Below, one piece after another: positions 1-12,327 of a DNA stretch of 64,000 nt. Source of the stretch: Lutraria lutraria. Taxonomy: Eukaryota; Mollusca; Bivalvia; Venerida; Mactridae. Made by a program: the position numbers and the translations under genes. Where the stretch lies: assembly GCA_964023205.1 (NCBI GenBank), contig OZ026850.1, positions 5,497,270-5,561,269 on the forward strand. Reading direction: 5' to 3'. Positions within the stretch are counted from its first letter, which is position 1. Each line of letters begins with the position of its first letter. The notes under the pieces are model-generated. The model made no database searches. It had not been told where the DNA came from and saw only the letters and a list, made by a program, of their open reading frames with translations.

Positions 1-218
1 CTCGACCGTTGTTACATGAACTACGATGTAAATATTCATCAGTGCTATAATCTGGAAGTAAAAAAAGACATCAATATTAATCAATGAATCATGCAATACA
101 AAATCTAGATTATCGGACGTGTGTGCATCCATATCACCACATAACATAACATAAAATTATTTTCATTTTCGACATTCAAAATCGGTGATAAAATTCAAAA
201 GCCTGTCTAAAGTATATG
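1..218 (-). mobile_element. LINE endonuclease fragment
   Basis: This stretch repeats 12,114-12,327 almost base for base. That region encodes, on the minus strand, the endonuclease motif LCGDMDAHTSDNPDFV of a non-LTR retrotransposon. The fragment is cut off by the window start. Its 5' limit (minus-strand sense) is at exactly the same base as in the second copy, so both descend from one truncated insertion and not from two independent ones. It is not functional. Confidence 0.75.
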
Positions 219-1209
219 TTCCTACCATACTTGGTTGGAACTGTTCTCTGGAACAACACAGCATAGACAGAAAATTTAATCATTTTCCATACAAAAGATA
301 CTGCCGTTTAACTTTATACAAATAATATCATCACGACTTGTAAAGATAATGTAAAGCTGGGTGGATGGGTGGAATAAGGAATACTAGTACTTCGCTAACC
401 AAATACTAAACCTCGAGTGACATTAAACTACACGATTGCTCCTTATATAGTTAACACAATTCTGCACGGGATTTCCGTGCCTAAACCAAGCAGTGGCGGG
501 AGCGTATTAATATGAATAAAACCTGTAACTGTGTGAACCGTGAGTAATTTTCATTATGTAATATAATTATACATGTGTTACTATGCGCGTCGGTATCTCT
601 GCGCATAACCCGTGATGTGGTGATGTTTACATTTGTAAGTAAACCGTAGATTACACTGTGTTCCGCTCTTAAAGCGAGTGTTACATTATAATTATGGCGT
701 TTTATTATCTGAATATTAAGAAATCTAAATAAGAAGAAGTTTGGGGTGAACATTTTACGAAGCAAATCGGAATAACTTAAAAGGCAAGTTTTATTAAAGT
801 TACAATTTTTCAAAAACAAATAAAAGATTACGTACTCGTTTTTTATGAAAAATACAACAAGTCTAAAAAAAGTCCGAAATTATGTTCTACAATATCTAAA
901 CTAAACTTTGAGACCGCTTCAGTTTTATTTCCATCTCGTTGTTTCCTACATTTGTTTTATGTTTTAACGTGAGACCTCTCAAAAGCCATGTATTCCTTTT
1001 TACAAAGAGGGTCTTAGAAAATAGGTCAGAATTAGTTGGATTTTGGACGCAGTCTGTGGCATAGTGTGTTACGATTTGGTTTAAGACGCTGATTAGATGA
1101 ATTCATGTAAAAAAGTTGGTCGCTATTTCCGGAGAACAAGAAAAAATCTGTCAGGAACACTTTGCTGGTAAAATGGACTAATAGAATCAGTTGATGAACG
1201 TGAGTTTAA
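219..1209. repeat. Duplicated locus copy A (uninterrupted)
   Basis: The segment starts at TTCCTACCATACTTGG and ends near GAACGTGAGTTTAAG. It matches 17,609-17,779 joined to 18,575-19,390, so it lacks the 0.8-kb insertion present in the other copy. It also lacks the 3.2-kb TIR element that separates the LINE from this unit at 12,328-15,565. It is therefore the empty-site version of both insertions. A minus-strand open frame at 481-819 recurs with substitutions at 18,738-18,998, but it resembles no known protein and is probably incidental. Confidence 0.75.
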
Positions 1210-1819
1210 GGGGACACAATTTCTGACAATTATCTAAAGCGGGTGGGGTATGGTAAGAATTAAAAATAAAGAATAGGCATGTATTTAAGTAAAAGAAATC
1301 AATGTAATTTCAAGTCACATTTGCACTGAAAGGAATGTTGACAAGAATGGAGAAAAAAAGATAAAATGGCAAAGCTAATGTGGATATAAGAACAAATTCT
1401 CGCGTACATTCAAACATAAAAATTAATTCATATTTCAAAAAAGTATTATGCACTACACAATGTCAAAACATTTATCAATGTTGTACGAGTGAAATTTATT
1501 TGAAATAATGAGAATTAACACTGCTAACTTCATTTTATTACACACACTACCAGGTAAAAACACGACCTGTTTTGCTCATAAAGAAGTACAGATTAAAAGG
1601 TATGGTGGTCAAAAGTGCCATGGAACAAAACAGTCAATAGTTAGAATTTCCCCTTGCCATTTAAAGTGTATCATATTTTCTGATAATTTTCATGTTAAGC
1701 TTATTGAGCCAGTTCTGTGACTTATCAAAATACATGTCAGTTACAATAATCACAAATTCAATATGCGTTCATATAATATTTATTAATCAATCTATGTATT
1801 AAGGATCAATAAAATAGCA
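1210..1819. other. Intergenic, no recognised feature
   Basis: AT-rich sequence. The open frames are short and without recognisable similarity, and I see no repeat shared with other parts of the window. Confidence 0.5.
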
Positions 1820-2245
1820 ATAAACAAGAGGGGGCAAAATGGCCATGTAATCGTTTACTAGAAAAAAGAAATTTAAAAACGATTTGATACTTGATCATAG
1901 TAGTTCTGTGCAAATTCGGTCGAAGTCCCTTCAGAATTGAAGGAGTTGCGTCCAGTAGAGTATTTCCCCATATATACTGTATATATCACATAGGTTATGC
2001 ACAAAATAAAACACGAGGTCATAGATAGGCCAAAAGGGATCATATCACAAAATCCCTAAAATGCATAGGGGTACTACAAAATAGTTATGTATAAAAGTTT
2101 GGTTGAAATCCCTTCAGAATTGTAGGAGAAGTTGCGTCCAGAAGAAATTGTGGAAGCTCGCCCTGCAATCCGCCCGCCTGTCCGTGCGCCGACATTCGCC
2201 AATAAAATAGCCTTTAATTGCCTTGGATACCTGGTTAAACATATA
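1820..2245. repeat. Dispersed repeat with internal duplication
   Basis: Two related segments, near 1,912-1,965 and 2,097-2,150, share the wording CCCTTCAGAATTG..AGGAG..GTTGCGTCCAG. They are followed by a C/G-rich run with repeated CCGCC/CCGTCC words near 2,160-2,200. This arrangement resembles non-coding dispersed elements common in bivalve genomes. No protein is encoded. Confidence 0.45.
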
Positions 2246-3879
2246 AAAAAAAAAAGGTTACCAGAGATAACAAGACACTTTATACATTATGATAGCGACT
2301 AATACTGAACTTTACGCATATTATTATTTCCTACAGTATCCCTTCACAGACACCATACTATTTACTGATATCTCAAGAACGCTTTGCACGGGATTTCGAT
2401 AAATTGGGTCAGTGCGATAGTAAAACCACATATTTCATGCACTTACCTTTATAAAGTTGAAGACATGGCATGCGTCTACGACAAAAAGTAAATAAATGAA
2501 AGCATAATGTTTTGGTATTAATACTTACTTTGATCTGCGGACTGATTACTCATTATCGCAATTTTGATCTCCTTATTTGTTTTGTTTACTTTTCGAAATT
2601 TATAGCGGAATTGCTTCACAACTGAAAACGGAAATGTCTTCGATCGGAAACATAGTCCATTATTTAATTATTTTTTCCCCTAAGCGAACAAAACTTCTAA
2701 TCTTTACACGGATATAAGTATATTTTCTAATGTTGGTAAATAAACGACATTCTTTCAAAAATCCTATTCATTTAATAAAAAAAAAACACGTGCCACCACC
2801 TGTTTAGTATAATGCGAGTTACCGTTCCTTTCGCGGACGAATTATTTTCAGTGAATCGGTCAGAAGCTGTGGGAAAATGAAAATGATCGTAAACATTCTA
2901 CAATTGACCATAATTCAAATAGAAAGAACCAGAAATCAAAGAAGTGTTTTAGACTTACCATCTTAATGGAGAATCCCATATGTCTTAGGTACATTATGCA
3001 TTACTTATCATGTGTTGTCACAGCTTTGAATGTCCAATTGCACATATATTTGTTTTGTTTACATTTTAACGAATGAAAAAAATGGCGTCCTGCATTGAAC
3101 ATCGTCGCATTGAACACATTCAGGGTCACTCAAATCAAAAAGGTCCTGACACAGTAGAGTAAGATGTTGCATGAAATTCAGACGTGATTATGTAATTCTA
3201 AATAATCTGGCGTAAAAGGAACTCTTAAACAATAAATTTTAAAAGCACGTTTCCAGTAATTTACGTTCGTATTTAGCGACTCGAATTATTATTCTTAAGT
3301 CGCAGTTTTAACATTCAACCTTCGATAAATCAAACTCCCCACATCGGTTACGCTTTGCTACTAGCCACTGCGGGGAGTGAGTCTATAAATAGTGATTCCG
3401 TCATCAAAATAACACTAGTTGGTATGAATATCACGGAATACGATTAAATGAGAATTCGCTTTGTAATATTAAGAAATGTTAGAAAGGCACAAAACACACA
3501 CATCGATGGTAGAATGTTGCAAATGCATGAATACGTCCGTGGAGATTTTTCTGAACTATCGAACGAAGACCAAAAGTAGAACTACTTTTACGGCAAAGTA
3601 TTTCATTGGACAGTGAATACGCGGTTTTAATTCTACGCATTTGAAAATCCCATGTATCTACCGACAAGCACAAGCACTTATTTAGATACATGACTCTTTC
3701 CATGTAGTTACAATATAATGATTTGAAATGTATTTAGATCTGACACACTTAATTGGGGAAAGATTCCAGATACTTCTATATAAACATACCATTTAGTTGC
3801 GTACTATTTCCTTTATGTGGCATTCTTTTAACCAAGCTGTTATGGAGTCCAGCGACAAATATAAGTCAACGATTACAAA
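2246..3879. other. Intergenic, no recognised feature
   Basis: AT-rich DNA without recognisable coding potential. A small inverted word pair (CTCCCC / GGGGAG near 3,335-3,378) is the only structure noticed. Confidence 0.45.
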
Positions 3880-3907
3880 GGACTTGATTTTGATAAAAAT
3901 CAAGTCC
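3880..3907. repeat. Perfect 12-bp hairpin
   Basis: GGACTTGATTTT, a 4-base GATA loop, then AAAATCAAGTCC form an exact inverted repeat. Its outer GGACTT..AAGTCC resembles the ends of the palindromes at 38,487 and 41,726, but no flanking direct repeat is visible here. It may be a decayed relative or a coincidence. Confidence 0.6.
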
Positions 3908-3941
3908 AAAAACGGGTTATACGAGATGTAGTGTCTTTGTT

Positions 3942-3981
3942 CTCAGGTGAGTGTCATAGGGCCATCTTGGCCCTCTTGTTC
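3942..3981 (+). repeat. End fragment of GAGCTCAC-type element
   Basis: The wording CTCAGGTGAG followed by GGGCCATCTTGGCCCTC and TTGTT resembles the distal end of the bivalve elements whose other end reads TTTAGCTCAC. It contains the hairpin GGGCCA..TGGCCC. Only the end is present. Confidence 0.4.
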
Positions 3982-4489
3982 TAAAATTCACCTGTAAATG
4001 TCTTAATGGATGTACAAAAGAACGACAAGATTTAAAATACATTCCTTAACATTTCATATTATACTTCGATATTCTTAATGGTAAATTTGTCACTTTGTAA
4101 GTTTATCTGTGTTAATTCTGTGAGAATTGAAGTAAATTTAAGTAATCTATTAATTGCGGATATACACTGGATCAAACATGTTTGGAAACTTGCCACTAAC
4201 TTAAATCAGCATATCTCCAGATATCTGCTTTTTTCCAGCCACGTTTTTAATTTCTTTTATCTTTGCTGTGCATTTCAATAATGAATTGATCAACTTTATT
4301 CAAATCAATATATTTAAGATTGTAACTAGACAGCCTGTTGAAATAATGATTAATTGCAGAGTAACCATTAATACATGTGGATTACTTGGAGAAAGTATTC
4401 ATTCATGAGCAAACACCATAGTATTCAAACCAATTACTCTTTCTTATCGAAACGAATTTAACTGACGCATAAAAATCAAAGTACTGAAC

Positions 4490-4660
4490 GTTCAAGTGAA
4501 CTTGTAAAAAGTCTGCCCTGCAACATGAAACGGGAACCACTTTACATTTAAATTGCGGATGTAGAAAACGTATAACTTTGGTCCGCATCAAAATTCATGC
4601 GTACCGAGTGAATGACGGGTATGGAAAGCTGAAGAGTTTCCGAAGAGTTCATTCTGTCCT
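4490..4660 (+). repeat. Dispersed repeat, GCAACATGRAACGGGAAC family, copy 1
   Basis: The copy contains CTGCAACATGAAACGGGAAC, then GCGGAT, TTTGGTCCGCATCAAAATTC and ATGGAAAGCTGAAG in order. Related copies lie at about 24,600-24,720 (reverse), 37,605-37,720 and 49,540-49,670 plus 50,145-50,190. This copy preserves the uninterrupted ATGGAAAG word that is the target of a TIR element insertion in the last copy. Confidence 0.55.
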
Positions 4661-6264
4661 TTGACTGATCCAGTGATGTAAACGTGTGTGAAGTCATTAA
4701 TATACTGCTGAAGCACATCTGTACTTTCTGCTTTTCTGCTATCCTTATATTTAATGTTATGACATGATTTTATCTTAATTCATAAATGTCATTAGATAGA
4801 TAGATGGATTTATTCAGCATATAAAACACATGGTATGGTACAATACAATGTATGAATGTTTTAAAAAACGCATTGTTACAAAATATTAGAATAATACATT
4901 TAATGACATCATTTTTTTTATAATACTAATGAATTTTTAGATGTACCAGTACATGTATAATTATGTAGTATACCATCATACATAATAGAGTATACTTAAT
5001 GCATGTGTTATTTACAAATCCATCCGTAGTTATAAATCATATTCATGTAAAAGACGTTTTTCAAAATGAATATTGCATATAATTATGTTAATAATGTTCA
5101 TATAATGAATGTGTTTTGCCAACATCTGTAACAGCTGCATTAGTAAAGTGACATTTTTGTTTTATAATTATTATTATATATTATGCCTGTATTACCAAGT
5201 AATTTACATTGTAAATATGAAATAAAACAAAAATACTTCACTGAGCATGTTTGCTGACAACCGGGACTTTACTACCTCTGATTTTATGCACAGCCTCGAG
5301 TTGATTTCAACAGGGATTATAAATGTTGCCATATTTCTGACAAATACATACACTACTGGACACCTTTCTTTTTTTCTTTATTTCGAAGTATTTATATGTA
5401 ACTCTCAGAATTGCATCCTGAATTGTATCACTTCCATTTCACTGACTTTGATTTTCTTAATTTTACTATAACATTCATGTAACTTCTCAATTGTTGTTGT
5501 TCTCAATTTCTATTGTCATCAATTCCCAGGTGTATTGGCTTTATCCAACACTTTCTGTTTTACATTAGACATCTTATCATAACAACAAGCTCCAAACACA
5601 AGAAGGGGATCATTGCTATACGTCTATAATTACATGTCTTGTAAAAATTTATCTGATTCAATCCACAATATAAAATAATTCAAGCTTCGCAGGCCCAATA
5701 TTTTACTTACTAGCTTTCTTGATTGTTGTGTCTGCTTTATTTTCCGGTTTGGAGATCTCCCTGAACTCTTCTTTCTCAACAAACTTTTCCACGGTACCTC
5801 AAACAACTAAAGTTCGTTCAACAAATGTCACAGTTTACGACCACCGTAGGGGACAAAATTTGTGTGCATTTAAGAGATGAAATAATTTTACAGTTTTATT
5901 TTTTAGATGATACTAGTACCACAAAGTACAAAGGTGAGTTTTTGTGATCCTTAATTGTCTGTCGAATGGACCTTTAAAGAACAGATAAACGTGTGAATGG
6001 CTACCACCTGTCTACAACGGCCACCAATTGAACATTGATTTTACACATAACTAGCCAAATCAACTTCTGAAATATGGTCATCTGTGAATAAGGCGTATAA
6101 AATGTAACAATTCTCTAACTAACTACCTAGTTTTAAGTAGCATAAAATCAACTTGAAACCATTTAAATTTTAGATTTTAGAGGAATTTAACGAGTGAAAT
6201 AAATCGAAAGGATGAAGATATTATCTGACGGTTTTACTGTATGTGTGAAATGCTTTAGGAAATA
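4661..6264. other. Intergenic, no recognised feature
   Basis: AT-rich, with GATA-rich and simple TA-rich words (for example TAGATAGATAGATGG near 4,793). No gene-like splice or reading-frame signal is visible. Confidence 0.4.
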
Positions 6265-6267
6265 GAA

Positions 6268-6478
6268 TATAAAGTAAAACCTATATTTGCGACCATCTCC
6301 CAATAACGGCCAGTAAGGGTCACAGTGCGAATAAAACATTCTTTTAAAAATAGCCATTGATTATTTAGACCAAAATGATCGCCGAATATTTAAAGGCCAC
6401 CAGTCCTGTCAACAAAGGTTATCTTATGTCTTTCCCAAAGGTGGCCTTCGTTTACAGGATTGACTGTACTTGAATTAT
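6268..6478. repeat. Foldback MITE, AAACCT..GGCCACC family, copy 1
   Basis: The left end reads AAAACCTATATTTGCGACCA and the right end AAAGGTGGCC..ACAGGATTGACTGTA, which is roughly its inverse. Similar foldback elements occur at about 43,972-44,190, 46,267-46,425 and 50,740-50,945. It is non-coding, and foldback ends with no transposase fit a non-autonomous DNA transposon. Confidence 0.5.
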
Positions 6479-6889
6479 AACATGATGTGTATTTGGCCTT
6501 TATATATCATTCTCTACGTTATTTATATCGGCAATGCCTATTGACCATTTATTTACAATTTATTTACCATTTATTTACCTTTTTCAAAGTGAGTTTACTT
6601 CAAAGCTTGGTCATTTGTTTAATTTTATAGATTCAAGATTCTTTATTTGTAACTAAACATATATACATGTTTCTTGTTACATGATCAAATGTATTGTATA
6701 TAGTATATACAAATAAAATAGCAAACATTTATAAGTTATACAAGTATATATAAAATTTATAGATATGTAAACCCAAATACATCGGCTGATAAGCCACTCA
6801 GCGCATTAACCTTTTCTACGATGACATTTTGATAGTGTCCGGATTGGATGTCAGGTCATATCAAGTTTCACCAATTTATAGATTTAGAA

Positions 6890-7200
6890 AGTAAACCGTA
6901 ATTATACCCCCCTTTCTAAGAAAATGGGGTATATTAATTGATTCGTCCATGTCGGTCGGTCGGTCGGTCGGAAGGCCGTCCGTCCGTTCAATAACCAGAG
7001 AATGATATGACCTAAGCTCTTCAGATTTGATTGGGAGATTGTTCATTACTGATTTTAAGGTCAGTATATCACACGTCAATGTGTAAGAATCCAGTTGGCC
7101 ATTAGGGGTCATCCGTGTTTCATAAACACTTCTTGATATATACTGAAATAAACCCACTGTACAAAGTCACCAGATAAGACAAGGGCTGTATTTATATGAA
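6890..7200 (+). repeat. Dispersed element with TATACCCCCC head and (CGGT)n
   Basis: The head ATACCCCCCTTTCTAAGAAA is partly self-complementary with the following ATGGGGTAT. It is followed by five tandem CGGT words, then CCGTCCGTCCG and a TATGACCT segment. A second head in reverse orientation lies at about 54,296-54,475. This is a recognisable bivalve non-coding repeat layout, and the minus-strand frame through it is incidental. Confidence 0.55.
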
Positions 7201-8649
7201 ACCTATTCAGCATTATTAGAGAAAGTTTTTTATCCCTTTCTGATACGTTCAACATACTAGTATACAAATACATTTCAAAATCATAAACAATGATTTGGTC
7301 ATAATCTTAACTCACAAAGGCATTATCTCAAAATAGGGTGGACTGATTTTTTAATTGTAAAATACCTGTCATACATTTCCATGATAGAAAATGATTTACC
7401 ATGAGATTCTTCAAAAACATTGATATTCCTGTGAGTTATTTCCCCTTTAAATTTGCATTGAAGTCTTTGGGACTACCCCATTTCTCAAAGATTACCGCAA
7501 TTTCAATGAAAAATCATGCTAAAAAGATGTCATTACACAATATCAATCGAATTTGATAAAGAACATATAGGTCATCAGAAATTTTCAGAAATTGATACTT
7601 TCCTAGATTCCTAGAAGGACAACAACTCGTACAGAAGTTTAAAAATGTGCCGTAAGAAATTCAAGTATCTGAGCTAGGTAACTATGAAAGAAATGATAAT
7701 CATTTAGTTAGGCAGTACTATTTTTGTAATATCATTATTTGTGTGTAGCACAGAACAGCTATGTCAGAAAAATACAGTATTAGGATCCTAATACCTTAAA
7801 ATTTAAATAATATAAAAACAATTAGATAAATACAAACAGTAACGTGCAGACAAACAGAGATGTAGTTTTATGACATTAAATCATTGCAAATATTGCGGTC
7901 TATGTTTTGTTTTATTAATATGCCTCATCATGCGTGTCATGCCGCTGTAACATACCGATTAACATTTTGTTTATTTAAAATGTTGTAGACATATTCATTT
8001 AAGCAATGGCTCTTTGCATCTAATGAAAATATGTAGATAGATAGATTTTAATCCCTTAGTGTCGGGAGTAAATCAATTATTCACTAATCACACGTTACAG
8101 GACAAAGAAACCACAAACAACAAATAGGATATAGGCTTTAATATCTGGTAGCGAAATGATTACAATAAAATCGACAAGTTTTGTAGTTATGTTTTTACAT
8201 GTGCATACAAACATTGTAAACATTGAATGTCCGTAATATAACAATAAATAAAATCACAAGGTACCATCATATAAGGCACAAAATATCACAAAAACTGATA
8301 ATTATGTGATTCAAAGTCAAATATCAAAGTATTGAATCCTCAACTGTAAGCAACGGTGGCTACCTAACCACAAAAACCCTCATGGGGGAAATATGGAGGT
8401 AAGGGCTCCAGGCTAAACAGTATAGTGGTCTTTAACACTTGGACTCAATACTGTTTAATTATAACTTTAGAATTATGTAACGTTATGTGTACAATCAATC
8501 AACAACTTCTTGTAGTTATGTTGGAATGGAACTTGTTGTACATAGCTCCGGTGTTATTGGTTCATAATAGTTTGTGATTTCACGATTTTGTTCATCTGAA
8601 AAATACTAACATGATAAAAGTAAATTGAACATAGCAATAGTTTATGTTA
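7201..8649. other. Intergenic, no recognised feature
   Basis: AT-rich. A TAGATAGATAGATTTTAATCC word near 8,033 resembles a LINE 3' tail in reverse orientation, but nothing else supports an element here. Confidence 0.4.
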
Positions 8650-11600
8650 ATTATGTTTCAAAGTTTATTTCTTTAAATACCGGAAGGTCTTGACCCATGC
8701 AACAACTATTTACAGTGTGACAGATTGACATATATACATATATTTACAATCACAAAATAAATATATAAATAAATAATTTTACCTCACTATAACTATGAAA
8801 AATTTGATAAATGTATTCACAATGCCATGTTTACAAAATACAAGACGATAAAACAATATATATGGATACTAATAATAATTGTATATATATATTAGACGAT
8901 ACAAATATTGCTTAACATTGTTTAGGCGTATCTTACATTATTTCTTATATAAAATGCCTTTGGATATAAATACTTAATTTTCTTATTAAGTTTATATTTT
9001 CATTATTTTACAATTCAATTTATTTAAACATGCAAAGGAATATAATTGTTTCTTAGATCAGGATATAACTCGCACTCAACAAAAATTGGTACTCATCTTT
9101 TAAAATGTTGCAATTTACACAAAGTCTATCATTTACCGGAGTTGCTCTTGGTTTAATCCATCTAATATATAGTCTATGAGATGACATTTTAAAGAAGTAA
9201 CATCGAAATTTGTGTATGTTTGAAATATCTTAATATGGTTGAAACTGAAAATAAACTGTTTTATAAAATAAAACTCTACTTGATTCATTTATCTACTCCG
9301 CCAGTTTTGAACGAATTGATCAGTTATTCTTTGTTTGAAATATACTAACATTACCAATGGCTTGAAAATACCAAGCGTCATATAAACCAATGTTACATAA
9401 CACATATTTTATCAGGGAACACCATTTTTATTTATTAGGATGTAATTCCGTGTCTAATTTCAACATGTTATATACTTTTCTGTTGTACTTATTTTAATTA
9501 GTTCTTAATAATTTAATCCCGTATTTTATAATAGTTATTTGTCTCAAAGTATGCAGATTCAGGCGACCTATATAAGTTCTCCATGAACAAAGTCGTTTTG
9601 TGTATTTCTTTTAACACCAGTAATCTTTTACAAAATTGTAAATGAACATTCTCGGTCGATTTCCCTTGTATAAACCCCAATACCTGTCTAGCATAATTAA
9701 GAATAGGCGTTATTATTATCGAAGAGTTCTAACCTATGTTTTACAGATAAATCCGTGAATTTGTACAAATGTTTGTTCATTTTGAATACATTTAAAGCTT
9801 GACCATACAACACATTTTGAGCATTTGAAAAAGATTCACCCGAGCGGAAAACTACTCCAAGATATGTGAATTTATCGACCTATTCTAAATCAATATTATA
9901 ATAATAAAACTTCATATTTTGCGATATTTGCCCTACCTTTCTGAAATTATAATTTTTGTTTTATTTGTATTAACTACTAATTTCCGTCTATTACAATAAT
10001 CTAAAGTATATCTAAACATGACTGTAATTCTTCTTGATGTTGGCAATAATAATCAGCATAAACAATCAGAAATACTTTTGAAGGTATCAATATCAGTGAG
10101 GCCCTTAAGTTTGAAATGTCTTCTATATCATTTAAAAACATTAAAATTAAAAAGGTGAGATGCTTTCTCCTTGACTTACTCCAAGCATACAATCAAAACT
10201 TTCACTTAATTGATTATGTAATTTAACTCTAGATTTAACAGCTGAATACATAGATCTCATAATATTTAACATATTACCCCTGACTCCAAGTTTGATTAGT
10301 TTTGTCCATAAATTATCTCTCGTATTATAATCAAAGGCCTTAGTAAAGTCTATAAACTCACAAAACAGTTGCTTACCATCATTCAAAACAAAATTATCAA
10401 CTGAGCCTAAATTTGACATAAAGCCTGCTTGCATTTCTATGTATGTATACATTATACTATTACCACATAATCAATTATTTCCTTCTTGTCCTTTTCTTGT
10501 TTTTCTAATTCCAGGCTATTAGTGCTTGAATCAGAGTTGTTTCTTTTACATTGCTTTGCTTAAATTAGTCAATATTTAGCAATTTTTGTTTACATGAATG
10601 TAAAAGTTAAATTTGTAAAATGTTATTGAGTTTACAATAATATTATTAAAACTTTATGTCTATACATATTCCGTCTGCTCAATAACTGTATACTACGTGG
10701 GTATATTTCAAATTCTATACGGGAAATACTTCAGAATAATAAGCTTCTTCGTATTCCTAACTACAAACATACTTCCCCGAACCGACAGTACCTACTGAAA
10801 ATATTTTTCTCACCTTTTCTCACCCTGCACATTGTTTATATACTATTTATTTGTACATGTACACCATTGTATCATTTATGTGATTATGGTTAAATAAAGT
10901 AAAGTAGAAAGTTGAAGTTATACATTGTATTTTCCAGCCCAATTAGTTAATATACTGTTTAAAACCCTTATAAATAGCTTCCCTAAAGTACTTAATAACA
11001 TGATACTCCTACAATAATTTGCTTCGTTTGAACTCCCCTTTTTATGTATTGGTACAACGAAATTCTCAGACCGAATCGCAGGAAAATAAACAACTTCAAT
11101 ATTTTCTTAAAAGGAGTAAATAAGTGCGCAGACAAAGTGTGATTACCATGTTTAAAAAATTCGTTTAAAAGCATATCTGGACCTGCAAAATTATTCAATT
11201 TTTATTTAGCTGTTTTATAGCCTTAATTAATTCGTTCTGCTCAAACTCATTACGTTCATACATATCTATGAATTGCAGTATGTCGTCATCCGATGTAAAA
11301 ATTTGACCATTCTTATATTTTTTAAATATCGTTCAAAGTCGCTCAAATGTATATTTGTTTGTTTAGCATTTGCACACTGCTTTAACATGTTCCAATACAA
11401 CTTAGCATTTTTATACCTGGCAGCCATAAGTTTAGAGTTTTTAAAATTTACCATACTCGTATTTCTGCTTACGGATATAAGATTTCAAGTGTGTAAGAGC
11501 ATTGACCACATTCAAACGGTTAAAATCACTATTATATGTTTTAAAAACATTCAGCTCAGCATAGAAATCTTGTCTTTTCATCATGCATTCTTCATCAAAC

Positions 11601-12327
11601 CAAAGTTGCAGTTTGTCATTAGATTCAGAACATACAGCATCAGTAGATAAAGTGCGTTTAAAAGATTTAGTTACATCGCCTATAATGAATGAAAACTCAT
11701 TATTATATATTCAATATATACACTCATATATATATGCCACAATCACATGATCACTGAAGTATTTAAGCTTAGTATTAGTGTAATCATGGAGACAAATCAG
11801 AAATAAAAGAATCTTTAAAACTATTATTTCAAACATATTTTTCATTTATAACATCATTACTGTCGAGGGTACGTTGCTCCGCATTTACATCGTGTGCATC
11901 AAAATTAAATAAAAATCAATAATACAGTGATCAAACGTTTTGACTATGTACCTGAAAATATGATACATTATTCAATATGCTAGGAAAAAAAATTACATGA
12001 TCTGTAACACTACTACCTCGACTACCCACATGAGTAAAATTACCAATCCAATCCTTATCACAACGACCATTCAGAATGCGTAACATAAGTCAACATAACG
12101 CCTTGAGTATCAACTTGACCGTTGTTACATGAACTACGATGTAAATATTCATCAGTGCTATAATCTGGAAGTAAGACATCAATATTAATCAATGAATCAT
12201 GCAATACAAAATCTGGATTATCGGACGTGTGTGCATCCATATCACCACATAACATAAAATTAAAATTATTTTCATTTTCGACATTCAAAATCGGTGATAA
12301 AATTCAAAAGCCTGTCAAAAGTATATG
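8650..12327 (-). mobile_element. Decayed non-LTR retrotransposon (LINE)
   Basis: Reading on the minus strand, protein fragments appear in LINE order. The endonuclease fragment LCGDMDAHTSDNPDFV is at 12,288-12,058. A linker with YWNMLKQ..HLSDFERYLKN is at 11,454-11,290. The start of the reverse transcriptase (NNFAGPDMLLNEFFKHG) is near 11,198. RT core blocks QAGF..VDNFVL, FIDFTKAFDYNTRDNLW and LGVSQGESISPF are at 10,452-10,147. A C-terminal cysteine segment (RLCVNCNILKDEYQFLL) is near 9,190-9,060. The element is broken by frameshifts and stops, and the catalytic YADD has become YADY, so it is dead. A 3' tail rich in AAATAAA lies near 8,650. The 5' end is truncated within the endonuclease at 12,327. 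The LINE clade cannot be assigned by eye. Confidence 0.8.
10147..10452 (-). pseudogene. Reverse transcriptase core fragment of the LINE
   Basis: This 101-codon open stretch is the best-preserved part of the LINE at 8,650-12,327. It carries QAGF, FIDFTKAFD (first catalytic aspartate block) and LGVSQGESISPF. The frame then shifts, and the next RT block continues in another frame at 10,192-10,001, where VYADY replaces the catalytic YADD. RT function is lost. Confidence 0.8.

Noticed and set aside
481..819. 112-codon minus-strand frame, with a relative at 18,738-18,998
   Set aside because: It recurs only because the DNA is duplicated. The two versions differ by indels and frame ends, and it has no recognisable domain.
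10001..10192. Active reverse transcriptase
   Set aside because: The catalytic motif reads YADY, frames shift repeatedly and stops interrupt the element.
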